Assembly (NCBI GenBank): GCA_025937115.1
Contig: JAICSB010000008.1
Coordinates: 1-22,879, forward strand
Reading direction: 5' to 3'
Source: Pseudonocardiaceae bacterium
GTDB lineage: Bacteria; Actinomycetota; Actinomycetes; Mycobacteriales; Pseudonocardiaceae
DNA: 22,879 nucleotides
Shown here: positions 7,675-15,843 of the stretch, one piece after another
Numbering within the stretch: the stretch's first letter is position 1
How the letters are laid out: every line of letters begins with the position of its first letter
Notes under the pieces: model-generated
What the model was told of the DNA's origin: nothing
Seen by the model: the letters and a program-made list of their open reading frames with translations, nothing else
The model's database searches: none
Position numbers and translations under genes: made by a program

Positions 7675-7718
7675 CCGTGGGTAGGAGCCGGTATGAGAGC
7701 GCCGGTTCCCACCCACGG
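7675..7718 (-). promoter_or_regulatory. Intercistronic hairpin between WxL-like and DUF916 genes
   Basis: Arms 7675-7691 and 7702-7718 pair over 17 positions, 15 of them Watson-Crick, around a 10-nt loop. The hairpin starts 8 nt after the stop of the upstream gene and ends 16 nt before the downstream ATG. There is no U-run. It may be a partial terminator, or an mRNA-stabilising end that keeps the secreted surface protein more abundant than its anchor partners (inferred). Confidence 0.65.
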
Positions 7719-7725
7719 GCGGTCC

Positions 7726-9360
7726 TTAGATGGCGGTCAGGGTCAGCGTTGCGTTGTAGGTGCCCGCCGGGGTGGAGGTCGGCGCGTTGAGGTTGAGCAG
7801 GGCATCCAGATGCGCGGTGCCGATGCTGTGCGATGCGGTCGCCGTGGCCAGCGTCCGGCTGGTGGAAAGGCCTACGCCTGCAGCAGGAGTGGCTGTTGGC
7901 GCGATGCCGTTGTCCGGTGCGATCGTGCCGCCAGCCGTGACGGTCTGGCTGGTGGCCTGGTCGACCACGTTCGGCACCCAGCCCAGGTTGCCCCCGTTAA
8001 TCTTGTTGGGGGTCGGGGTTGCGCCGTCGCTGAAGTCGCTGACCTGGCCGGACACCGTCCAACCGGGGTTACCGGCTCTGGTGTCGACCACGGTGACCGG
8101 ATTGATCTTGCCGCTGGTCTGGAATAATGTGCCGGCCGTATTCAGCACCGGCGCCGGCAAGACCACATTGGTGTTGGCGACGCTAATCACCAACGAACCC
8201 GCAGCGATCGTGGTGGTGATCGTTTCCGTTGCCGAAGGTGCCGTCCCCGTCACCGAAAACGTCGTGGGCTGCGACGATGACGGAGCGAAGGCGGTCGGGT
8301 CGGTCGGCACGAAGTTGGCGGTCAGCTGGTGCGGGCCTGCCGACAACGTCGTCGTGGAGGTCGTCGCGGTCCCGTTGGTGATGGGCACCGCGGTGCCGAT
8401 GGTGTTGTTCCCGTCCTTGAACTGAATGGTGCCGGCCGCGGTGGTCGGCGTCACATTGCCGGTCAGGGTCACCGCCGCGCCCTGGTTAACCGGGCTGGTT
8501 GGGGTCACCGTGAGCGTGGTGGTCGTTGGCGGCGAGTTGATCACGAAGGTCACCGCTGGCGATGTCGACCCCGCGAGGGTGGTGCTGCCGGTGGGGGGGA
8601 TGAACACCGCTGTCAACTGGTGCGACCCACCGGTCAACGCCGACGTGGTCGTCGACGCCGCGCCACCAGTGCCGACGGTCACCAGGGTGCCGATGTTGGT
8701 GGTCCCGTCCTTGAACTGCACGGTGCCGGTCACCGCTGCATTGTTCGGACCGCTGACCACCGCATTCAGCGTCACCGCGGTGCCCGGGTTGACACCGGAG
8801 GCTGGTGACGTGGTCAGCGCTGTGCTGGTTTGCGTGGCCGGATCAGTGGTGGTGAAGTGAGTCGCGTCAGTGAAATACAGCGCATCGGTGAAGGTGCCGA
8901 AATCCTGCTGGCTGAAGCCATCGATGCAGTGCACGGTGATGTCGTACTCACCGGCTTGCAGCGTCCCTGTACCACCAAACTGGGCCTGAGCCGCGCTGGC
9001 GGCGTCCTTGAGCGTTTTACCGAACACGGCTGTGAACGGGCTGCTCGCAGAAAAGCCGGCTGTGGTGTTGGTGGTGAGTGGGTACGGCGTGGCGGCGGGG
9101 AAGGTCTGTGGACCCGAGATCCCAACCGGACCGGTGATGTACTGGGTGAACGAGTCCCCACCAGCGGTGCAGCCAGCAGATGTTTGGTTCTGCAGGGCGC
9201 TGAGATCGGTACCGGTCGTTTGGTTAAGGGTCAGGGCGCCAAGGCTGCCGGCCGGCGGTGAGGCGTTGGCCACCCCATCCGCGAGCAATGTTGCCCCGGC
9301 CGCGATGGCGACCACGAAGGCCCCCGACGCGAGCCGAGTCAAAGCTCTGTTCTTAAACAC
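7726..9360 (-). CDS. Secreted surface protein: Cys-pair domain, two Ig-like repeats and a WxL-like C-terminal domain
   Basis: This is a 544-residue exported protein. Residues 1-33 are a signal peptide (ANA/S). Residues 34-175 form the Cys-pair domain (C64, C145), nearly identical to that of the gene at 1274-2578. Ig-like repeats lie at about 178-275 and 278-371. Residues 385-544 form a WxL-like domain: PVTVVDTRAGNPGW, W434-TV, then SGQVSDF, W461-VP, and the closing PAGTYNATLTLTAI. Domains of this type bind peptidoglycan without a covalent link in Firmicutes. The first aromatic motif is WTV and the second WVP, so these are not strict WxL. The start is GTG, preceded by AGGAAAGAG. The gene lies 36 nt after the small PBP-like gene and before the DUF916 gene. 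There is no LPXTG-like signal, which fits the absence of an active sortase nearby. Confidence 0.87.
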   Translation of the reverse strand: MFKNRALTRLASGAFVVAIAAGATLLADGVANASPPAGSLGALTLNQTTGTDLSALQNQTSAGCTAGGDSFTQYITGPVGISGPQTFPAATPYPLTTNTTAGFSASSPFTAVFGKTLKDAASAAQAQFGGTGTLQAGEYDITVHCIDGFSQQDFGTFTDALYFTDATHFTTTDPATQTSTALTTSPASGVNPGTAVTLNAVVSGPNNAAVTGTVQFKDGTTNIGTLVTVGTGGAASTTTSALTGGSHQLTAVFIPPTGSTTLAGSTSPAVTFVINSPPTTTTLTVTPTSPVNQGAAVTLTGNVTPTTAAGTIQFKDGNNTIGTAVPITNGTATTSTTTLSAGPHQLTANFVPTDPTAFAPSSSQPTTFSVTGTAPSATETITTTIAAGSLVISVANTNVVLPAPVLNTAGTLFQTSGKINPVTVVDTRAGNPGWTVSGQVSDFSDGATPTPNKINGGNLGWVPNVVDQATSQTVTAGGTIAPDNGIAPTATPAAGVGLSTSRTLATATASHSIGTAHLDALLNLNAPTSTPAGTYNATLTLTAI

Positions 9361-9396
9361 GATGTGTCTCTTTCCTATCGAAGTGGAGGGAATTGA

Positions 9397-10395
9397 CTAG
9401 TGGCTCTGGATAGTGGTATCCCCGCACTTCGGGTTGATGTTGAAACCATTGCGCACGATCAGCGCGCTGTTGCTGCACACCGCAGAGTTCGGTCCGACGA
9501 ACACCGTGCTCGTGGGCGCAACGCCGAGCTGGCTTGTGGGAACAACGTTGTAAACATCCCGCGACATGAAAGAGGTGTTGTTGAGTACCGCCGGACTGAT
9601 GGCATTGATCGACCCGAGGACTGCAGCGCCGTGTATGTCGGGATCCACGCCGTTAACCTGGGCCAGGTATGGCGCGGACGAGTAGGTTACGAGCTGATTT
9701 GCTTGGGTGAGCACCCGGCCGTCGTTGGCCAGCAGCGGGGTCCCGTCCGGGTTAGTGTCCTTGACGCATGGGAAGCGCTGGACGTAGTCCGACCCGTCGG
9801 TCTGGCCCAGCTTCTTGAGGAAGAACGACCGGTTCCCTGCCCCAAATGTCCCCAGCAGCGGCTGGTAAAGCCCCGCTGGCGTCTGACAGGTGTAGATGGC
9901 GGTCAGCTGTGCGACGGTCAGGTCCTTGCGGACGGTGCCGTCGTCGCGCACGGCATAGGTGAGGGCGTCCACCGCGACCGGGATATAGGTCAGGGCAACC
10001 CCTGTGCGGGTGGCGGAGTCGTTGGTCACCACCCGGGCGAAATCCACACATCCGTCGCCCGCTCCGTTGTTTGCCTGCAGGGACGCAACCAACGCGTCCG
10101 TGCCGGCACCGCCCTGATTGGGTCGGTTGATGGTGCAAGCGGGTTTGGCGGTCGGGTCTTTGGTGGTGATCGTCGCGGACCCGGCGTTGTCGTAGGACGC
10201 GATAATCTTGGTGCCGGTGCTGTCCTTGATGACGTCGGAAAGAGCATTCATCAAGCTCTGGGTGGTCTGCGCGCCGACTCCGGCTAGCGCTCGGAACGTG
10301 GGCGGGCCGTTGGGGTCGGCCATGGCCGTCCCGATGGTGAGGGTAAGCGTCGCCACACAGGCGCCGGCGGCTAGGAGCAAGCTCCTCTTTCGCAT
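9397..10395 (-). CDS. Small secreted periplasmic-binding-protein-like (PstS-related) protein
   Basis: The product is 332 residues, with a signal peptide at 1-27 (MRKR, hydrophobic core, AMA/D) and no membrane anchor or lipobox. The mature start RALAGVGAQTTQSLMNALSD is the 'GVGSDTTQ' entry motif of PstS-like type 2 binding proteins of actinomycetes. The motif KDLTVAQLTAIYTC is the equivalent of the PstS 'LSgetItkIF' helix. Six cysteines in the mature part may form three disulfides. I chose the ATG at 10395 (AAAGGAT about 9 nt before it). The open frame extends to 10446 but that stretch is not signal-like and crosses a short hairpin. The gene follows the two membrane-anchored binding proteins after a 153-bp structured gap. 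Ligand unknown; it may hand ligand to the anchored proteins (inferred). Confidence 0.85.
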   Translation of the reverse strand: MRKRSLLLAAGACVATLTLTIGTAMADPNGPPTFRALAGVGAQTTQSLMNALSDVIKDSTGTKIIASYDNAGSATITTKDPTAKPACTINRPNQGGAGTDALVASLQANNGAGDGCVDFARVVTNDSATRTGVALTYIPVAVDALTYAVRDDGTVRKDLTVAQLTAIYTCQTPAGLYQPLLGTFGAGNRSFFLKKLGQTDGSDYVQRFPCVKDTNPDGTPLLANDGRVLTQANQLVTYSSAPYLAQVNGVDPDIHGAAVLGSINAISPAVLNNTSFMSRDVYNVVPTSQLGVAPTSTVFVGPNSAVCSNSALIVRNGFNINPKCGDTTIQSH

Positions 10396-10414
10396 CGTTG
10401 ATATCCTTTTCCAC

Positions 10415-10428
10415 GCAGGGATGCACGG
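10415..10428 (-). promoter_or_regulatory. Leader box shared with copy 1 region
   Basis: On the minus strand this reads CCGTGCATCCCTGC. The same CGTGCATCCCTGC follows the hairpin at 883-895. Here it lies 20 nt before the start codon, after a small hairpin (CGGAC/GTCCG, 10427-10440). It is part of a structured 5' leader together with the hairpin at 10450-10496. Its function is unknown. Confidence 0.5.
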
Positions 10429-10449
10429 ACTGCTGTCCGGGCACACGCG

Positions 10450-10496
10450 CTCAGTGACAGGCGAACCAGTGGCATGCCAACCACGCCTTCACTGAG
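10450..10496 (-). repeat. Conserved long-stem hairpin element, copy 2 (leader of the small PBP-like gene)
   Basis: The arms (10450-10463 and 10484-10496) pair over 13 bp with one bulged base, around a 20-nt loop that contains TGGCATGCCA. Compared with copy 1 at 834-887, the outer pair is C-G instead of G-C and an inner pair is A-T instead of C-G, so pairing is kept while sequence changes. The element lies between the stop of the 833-aa gene and the start at 10395. Confidence 0.75.
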
Positions 10497-10529
10497 TTCT
10501 TGCACAGAGAGTCGGTCGAGCCGGTGATG

Positions 10530-10546
10530 GGGAGCTGGAGGCTCCC
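10530..10546 (-). terminator. Hairpin just after the 833-aa binding-protein gene
   Basis: GGGAGC (10530-10535) and GCTCCC (10541-10546) form a perfect 6-bp stem with a 5-nt loop, 2 nt beyond the stop at 10549. It is extended by GTGA/TCAC across an internal loop. There is no U-run. It may reduce read-through into the downstream genes. Confidence 0.45.
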
Positions 10547-10548
10547 GG

Positions 10549-13050
10549 TCACTGCTCGGCCGGCATCACCTCCTTCCGCGGGCGGCGTCGTAGCCCGGTA
10601 CTGACGAGGTGCATCACCGGCGCGGACGTCGCTGCCAGCGCGCCGCCGATCAGGATCACCAGGATCAAGGCGCCCACTGCGGGTGCAGGAAGCGATGGTG
10701 TGCGTCCCACGCGCGCGACCGGTTTCTGAGCCACGTTCGGCGCTGGACCACTGGCGCGCGGGGTCGCGACGCCCTGCGGCGTACTAGCTCCGCCGGTGGC
10801 GCGCGTCCCAGTTGCACCCGAGGTCGTCCCGGCCACGCTGGCGCCTACTGCCGCACGTGCGCCTGCGCCTCCGGCGCTGGCGCCGGCGCTGGAGGTCGGC
10901 CCTGCGGTGATCCTGCCGGCCTGCGCCTCGATGATCGCCGCGGCGGCCATTGTCTGCGCTTTGAGCGTCTCGGGCAGAGGCACCATGCCCAACGGCAGCT
11001 GGCCGGGTTCGATACCCGGCTTCTGGCCCGGGCCACCCACGTAGCGTAGGAACGCCGCGTAGTCCTTGCCAGCCGCCGCGTTCAGCGTCGACGGTGACGT
11101 GACCGCATAGCTCAGCGCGGTCAGCGGGTAGGCCGCCGGATCAGTGGAAACGGCGTCAGAAGACAGCACGCCCGCCACGGCGCTGGGCTTCATGGCCTTT
11201 TCACCGGCCAACAGGCTGTCGGTGGTGGGGGCGACGAACTGTCCGGCGGAATTGAGCAGCGCCGCAGTCGGCAGGCCGTACCGCGTGGCCGTGGTTACGT
11301 CCACCACGGCGAGCAGCGCTTGATGGCCAGGATCCTGACGTTCGAGCTTCTTCGGGAGCGCAATGCCGCCGGAGACGGCGGGAATCCGCGCCTGAGTGTC
11401 GCCGCGGCTGGCCGAGCGGCCAGCGTCGTGCATGTCGAGGGTGAACGGGTGGGTGTCCAGGGTGCAGGTCGTCAGCGTGACGCCGCTGCTGAAGTCGACG
11501 CTGCTGGTGCAGCTCGGGTCGTTGCGGGGGAAAGTGGACGTGGGCAGGGCAAGGTTTTTGTTGGCCGGGTTGACCATCATGCCGAACTTGTCGGGGGTGC
11601 CCGTGATGAACGCCCTCGCCTCCGGGTCGGCCTTCACCCAACTCCACAGCAGGGAAGTGACGTCGGAGCCGTTGAGCTGCACCAGCGCGTCCGGCGGCTG
11701 GTTGAACGTCGCGAACCCCTTGTAGTCGGGGTTGAGATCAAGGAACTCGGGATCGACGGTCAAGCCGACAGGGTTGTTCTTCAAGTAGTCGTGCGTGCCC
11801 GCCACCGCGCCCCGGTAGGACTGGGTGAGCAGCTTGGCCACCAGCCTCGGCGTGAGCTTCATGGACGGGAACCGCTGTCCATCGAACTGCAGCTTGTCTG
11901 AGGACGCGTCAGCGGGCGGCTGACGCTCGATGTTGAAGGCGATCGCCAGCCCGGACAGCCCGACCGGCGCGTAGACCAGCGGGCGATCCGAGGGTGCCTG
12001 GTCTGGGGGGATCGGGTTGGTCACCAGCGCCAACCCCGGCGAAGTGCCATCGAGCACCTGACTGCGGGCCACCTCGTCGGGGAGCTGAGTAAATCCGAAC
12101 AGGGCGCCGCCGCCCGCGCACAGCGCTGGCTGCCAGCTGCTGACCGCGTCGGCAACGAGCTCGTGTCCGACCACCCGGCGCTCCGCCGCCCCGATCGGGC
12201 AGGGCTTGCCCACCAGCTGGAATTCCAGCGCTACCTTGAGCCGGTTGTCCCAGTTGGTCTCGCTCAACGGCGAGGAATCCAGCCGGTTCACGTTGTTACC
12301 ACTGCGCGTCGAGCCGTCCACCTCGGTGGTACCCCGCGGCACGATCACCAGCCAGCACTTCCGTGGAGTGGTGGTCGCGCCGTTGACAACCGGTTCACCA
12401 CAGCCGAGGCCCGCCGCCTCACGCACGGTCTCGACTTCGAAGGACTCCTCGCCGCTGCCATCGCCATGGGTGCTGCCCAGCGGGACCTCGTTAGTGACCT
12501 GGGAGTCGAAGAACTCGTTGCTGTCGGACAGGGCGGCCTCAGCCGGCTTCGGCGTGGGGTGCCCGACCGCCCAGAACGGCACATAGACGTTCTGGAAGCT
12601 CCCCGCGGCCTGCTTGATGGTCTCCTTCTGGTCGACTAACGTCGCGCCGTAGTTGACCTGCCGGGACCGCACGAAACTGCCGGCGCTCGGCGAGTTCTGG
12701 GTGCTCGATCCGCCGAACTGGCACTGGGTCCGATCCGGGCCGTTCGGGTCGTCGCCCCAGCACTGCATGATCTGCAGGTAATTGACCCCGAAGTCGCCGC
12801 TGGACGGCTGCGTCGATACGCCGCCAGTCCAGGTCCAGGACACGGTGACCGTTTGGTTGATCAGGTTTTTGGTCTGGCTGACCGTCACTTTGAGGTTCGC
12901 GAACTCTCCCTTCCCGGACACCGTGACCGATGAGTCACCTGTCACTGGGGCCGCGGCGGCCGAGGCCGGCAGGGAGCTGGGCAGCACGCTGATCATGACC
13001 GCACCTAGCACCATCGCCAGCAGCGCTGCGACCACCCGGCGCCCGCTCAT
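10549..13050 (-). CDS. Large membrane-anchored PBP-like surface protein (PstS-related)
   Basis: This is an 833-residue protein with a signal peptide at about 1-33 (ASA/A), a beta-rich N-terminal region (about 40-250), and a type 2 periplasmic-binding-like region at about 290-700. The landmarks are RPLVYAPVGLSGLAIAFNIERQ (like the PstS 'IVAGGTSFMYNL' strand) and MKLTPRLVAKLLTQSY (like 'LSGETITKIFTQ'). A Gly/Ala/Thr-rich linker (about 705-780), a membrane helix near 788-810 and a basic tail follow. The usual phosphate-loop motif GSGT is not evident. It is more than twice the size of a normal PstS. Its ATG overlaps the PstS stop in ATGA, so the two are translationally coupled. It is likely a second, surface-tethered binding component of the same transporter; the ligand is not predictable. 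Confidence 0.82.
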   Translation of the reverse strand: MSGRRVVAALLAMVLGAVMISVLPSSLPASAAAAPVTGDSSVTVSGKGEFANLKVTVSQTKNLINQTVTVSWTWTGGVSTQPSSGDFGVNYLQIMQCWGDDPNGPDRTQCQFGGSSTQNSPSAGSFVRSRQVNYGATLVDQKETIKQAAGSFQNVYVPFWAVGHPTPKPAEAALSDSNEFFDSQVTNEVPLGSTHGDGSGEESFEVETVREAAGLGCGEPVVNGATTTPRKCWLVIVPRGTTEVDGSTRSGNNVNRLDSSPLSETNWDNRLKVALEFQLVGKPCPIGAAERRVVGHELVADAVSSWQPALCAGGGALFGFTQLPDEVARSQVLDGTSPGLALVTNPIPPDQAPSDRPLVYAPVGLSGLAIAFNIERQPPADASSDKLQFDGQRFPSMKLTPRLVAKLLTQSYRGAVAGTHDYLKNNPVGLTVDPEFLDLNPDYKGFATFNQPPDALVQLNGSDVTSLLWSWVKADPEARAFITGTPDKFGMMVNPANKNLALPTSTFPRNDPSCTSSVDFSSGVTLTTCTLDTHPFTLDMHDAGRSASRGDTQARIPAVSGGIALPKKLERQDPGHQALLAVVDVTTATRYGLPTAALLNSAGQFVAPTTDSLLAGEKAMKPSAVAGVLSSDAVSTDPAAYPLTALSYAVTSPSTLNAAAGKDYAAFLRYVGGPGQKPGIEPGQLPLGMVPLPETLKAQTMAAAAIIEAQAGRITAGPTSSAGASAGGAGARAAVGASVAGTTSGATGTRATGGASTPQGVATPRASGPAPNVAQKPVARVGRTPSLPAPAVGALILVILIGGALAATSAPVMHLVSTGLRRRPRKEVMPAEQ

Positions 13051-14753
13051 GGCAGTGGCCCTTCTTGGGGCCCTTCGTGGGGCCCTTCTCGGGGGGCGTC
13101 TCGGCTACGCATTGAACGCGCCACCAGCGGTGGCCCGAGTACCAGCGCGAGCAGCAGGACCGCGGCGAGCAACGCCAGCACCATCTGCCGCCGGCTGTCG
13201 ACGGTATCAACGGACACCGGTATGGCGGAGGCGCCGGTGGAGCCAGAACTCGCCAGCGAAGTGCCACCGATCACCTGCCCGGTGTCCGGGTCGATGACTG
13301 CGGCCGACCCGCCACCCGGACCCGCTGCGCCCCCGAGCGCCGTGGCACCGTCGGTCGTGCCGCCGGCTCCACCGTTAGGGCCGCTGCTTGCCGCGCCACC
13401 CGCGGAGCTCGTAGCGGCCGAGCCACCACCGCTGATCGGCGTCAACGCCAGGGCACCGCCGGTGCCAGTTGCGCACTGCTGCGACGCCCCGAGCTTGTCG
13501 CACGGGCTAGGCTGCGGCGCGTTCTTGGCCACCAGATTTCCCCCGTCCGGGGAGACCGTCGGGTTGTTGCAGTGGGCCAGATTGTTGCGGTCAAGCTTCC
13601 GGGTATAGCCGGGAGGGACGGGAATCTGGTTGATCTGATCGACCCCGGCCTGCACCAGGTTGATCGGCAGCGGCGAGTAGCCCAAGCTGTCGGCCTGCTG
13701 CTGCCCCTCGCACAGGAAGTAGGCGGCGAAATCGGAGAGAGTGGCGCCTTTGTCATTGCTGAAGTTCGCCGTGGTGTCCTTCGGGATGATCATGTAGCTG
13801 TAGCTGGACAGCGGGTAGGTCCGCGGGTCGTCGCCCACATAGACCTGGGTCAGGTCCTGGGTCAGGTCCGGGTGAATCTTCGCGTTGAGCAGCGCGACGG
13901 CGACGCTGCCCGCCTTCGGCTCGACGTAGTAGTTCGCCTTGTTGAGCACCTTGGCAACCGGGAAGCCCGCGTTGCGGGCATAGGAGTACTCGACGTAGGT
14001 GATCGCGCCCTCGCTGGAGTCCTGGGCGACGAACCCGGACACGCCCTGGGACTGCGCCTTGGCCTCCATCCCAGGGCCCACCGGGTAGAAGGAGGTGAAC
14101 CCGCAAGGCGTGAGCTGCTTGCCGTTGCGGTGGCAGTAGTCGTCCCATAGCGCCGGGTACTGGTTGGCCATCCACGCGGTGAACTGGGCGCTGGTGCCCG
14201 AACCGTTGGAGTAGACCACCGGCACGATCTGCCGATCCGGCAGGGTCACATCAGGGTTGTCAGCCTTGATCGCCGGGTCGGACCATTTAGTGATCTTCTG
14301 CGTGAAGATCTTGGTGATGGTCTCGCCGGACAGCCGCAGGTTCGTCACCCGCTTGCTGCCGACGTGGAGGTTGTACATAAACGAGGTGCCGCCCGCGACG
14401 ATCGGCATGTACCCGAATGCCCGCTTCGGCGGTGGGTCGAGCACCCCGCCGTCGGACAGGCCATACGGAATCTCCGAGACGGCGAAGTCGGCCCCGACCC
14501 CGGCGCGGAAGTCGTTACGGCCGCTGGTCGAGCCGTTCGGCGCGAAGTTGACCGTGATGCCGTAGAGGCTGGCGACGTTCTTGCGCCACTGATCCAGCGC
14601 GTTCGAGCTCCACGTCGAGCCTGAGCCGCTGATCGGAACGTAAGCTCCCGCCGCGCCAGCGCTCGGCGCCAGCACAGACAGCATCCCCGCGGCGATCACC
14701 AACGCCGCCAGCAACACCACCTGATGCCGGTGACCACCTGCCCTATGTCGCAT
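13047..14753 (-). CDS. pstS: PstS-like substrate-binding protein with C-terminal membrane anchor
   Basis: This is a 568-residue binding protein for the PstCA-B transporter. The signal sequence (about 11-36) has no lipobox Cys. Residues 37-400 form the PstS fold: ISGSGSTWSS (41-50), APNGSTSG, ADFAVSEIPYG (89-98), LSGETITKIFTQKITKWSDPAI (141-162). A Gly/Ser/Ala-rich stalk follows, then a membrane helix at about 528-548 and a charged tail. In canonical PstS the ligand loop reads R-x-D-G-S-G-T; here it is Y181-S-N183-GSGT, so the Arg and its partner Asp are both replaced, and the SD motif is SE. The ligand may differ from free phosphate. I chose the ATG at 14753, with GGGAG 5 nt before it and an 11-bp overlap with pstA. 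The frame is open to 14783, inside pstA. Confidence 0.9.
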   Translation of the reverse strand: MRHRAGGHRHQVVLLAALVIAAGMLSVLAPSAGAAGAYVPISGSGSTWSSNALDQWRKNVASLYGITVNFAPNGSTSGRNDFRAGVGADFAVSEIPYGLSDGGVLDPPPKRAFGYMPIVAGGTSFMYNLHVGSKRVTNLRLSGETITKIFTQKITKWSDPAIKADNPDVTLPDRQIVPVVYSNGSGTSAQFTAWMANQYPALWDDYCHRNGKQLTPCGFTSFYPVGPGMEAKAQSQGVSGFVAQDSSEGAITYVEYSYARNAGFPVAKVLNKANYYVEPKAGSVAVALLNAKIHPDLTQDLTQVYVGDDPRTYPLSSYSYMIIPKDTTANFSNDKGATLSDFAAYFLCEGQQQADSLGYSPLPINLVQAGVDQINQIPVPPGYTRKLDRNNLAHCNNPTVSPDGGNLVAKNAPQPSPCDKLGASQQCATGTGGALALTPISGGGSAATSSAGGAASSGPNGGAGGTTDGATALGGAAGPGGGSAAVIDPDTGQVIGGTSLASSGSTGASAIPVSVDTVDSRRQMVLALLAAVLLLALVLGPPLVARSMRSRDAPREGPHEGPQEGPLP

Positions 14754-15843
14754 AGCTGCTCCCACCGGCGACCCGGCCCCCAATCACCCTGGCCAGCCCG
14801 AACAAGACCAACACCAGGGCCAGCAGCGTGGCGCCGGCGCCGAAGGCCCTGGCGATCATCGTGGGCTCCGGGGAGTGCGACAGGACGAAAGTCAGCAGCG
14901 GCAGCGACACCATCGGCCCCGATACGGGATCGAAGTTGAGACTGGAGCCGAACCCCGCGGTGATCAGCACTGGCGAGGTCTCGCCGATACCCCGCGCGGT
15001 GGCGAGCAGCACCGCGGTGGTCAGCCCGGAGCGTGCAGTCGGCAACACCACATGCCAGGCCGTGCGCCACCGTGGCGAGCCCAGCGCCAGCGAAGCCTCC
15101 CGCAACGAGCCAGGCACCAACCTGATCGTCACGTCCGAGGCGCGGATGATGATCGGCAGCATCATCACGCTGACCGCCAGGGCGGCCGCCAGCCCGGACT
15201 TCTCCAATCCCAGACCGAGGATCACCGACGCGAGGATGAACAACCCGGCCAAGATGGCCGGTAGCGCGGTCATCGCCTCCACCACCGTGCGCACGAACCG
15301 GACCAGTGGCCCGCTGGCCTCGTTGAGGTACACAGCGCCGGCCAGCCCCAGCGGCACGACGATCAGCAGCGCGATCATGGTGATGATGAGGGTTCCGATC
15401 TCGGCGTGCAGGATGCCGCCGTCGGTGAGCGGGTCCAGCGGGCCAGCCAACTGCAGGTCGGTGGTGAGGAAGTTCAGGTGCGGCAGCGCCTCGCGGCCAC
15501 GCCAGAACGTGAAGACGACGATGAACAGCAGCGCGACCAGCAAGACGACCGCCAGGCTGTGCATGGCGACCGACGCGAGCCGGTCTCGGACCGTGCGGCC
15601 GTCGTGCTCGAGTGACACCAGCACCCCGTAGAGCACCAGGAACAGCAGGTAGCCGATCACCACGAAGCCGCCCAGGTTGACCCCGGAGCTCACCCGCGTG
15701 ACTAGCAGAGCCGTCAGGCTCAGCGCGGCTGCGGCCGCACCGGCGAGCACGATGACATCGGCGCGGCCCTGGGCCGCCGTCGAGCGGCGGATCTCCACGG
15801 CGTCTGGTCGGCCGGTCGTACGCGGCGGGATCGTCGTCGTCAC
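14743..15843 (-). CDS. pstA: Phosphate-type ABC transporter permease PstA
   Basis: This is a 366-residue inner-membrane permease half with six or more hydrophobic helices plus two extra N-terminal ones (about 28-80). The binding-protein-dependent transport motif EASLALGSPRWRTAWHVVLP lies near 255-274, followed by the PstA-type ATARGIGETSPVLITAG. HAEIGTLIITMIALLIVVPLG is the usual start of the BPD domain. The start is GTG, placed directly after the pstC TGA (TGA-GTG), and the end overlaps the PstS start, so translation is coupled on both sides. The product should pair with PstC and bind PstB. Confidence 0.94.
   Translation of the reverse strand: MTTTIPPRTTGRPDAVEIRRSTAAQGRADVIVLAGAAAAALSLTALLVTRVSSGVNLGGFVVIGYLLFLVLYGVLVSLEHDGRTVRDRLASVAMHSLAVVLLVALLFIVVFTFWRGREALPHLNFLTTDLQLAGPLDPLTDGGILHAEIGTLIITMIALLIVVPLGLAGAVYLNEASGPLVRFVRTVVEAMTALPAILAGLFILASVILGLGLEKSGLAAALAVSVMMLPIIIRASDVTIRLVPGSLREASLALGSPRWRTAWHVVLPTARSGLTTAVLLATARGIGETSPVLITAGFGSSLNFDPVSGPMVSLPLLTFVLSHSPEPTMIARAFGAGATLLALVLVLFGLARVIGGRVAGGSSYAT

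Noticed and set aside
9400..10287. Plus-strand open frame opposite the small PBP-like gene
   Set aside because: The minus-strand protein has a signal peptide and family motifs; the plus-strand frame has none.
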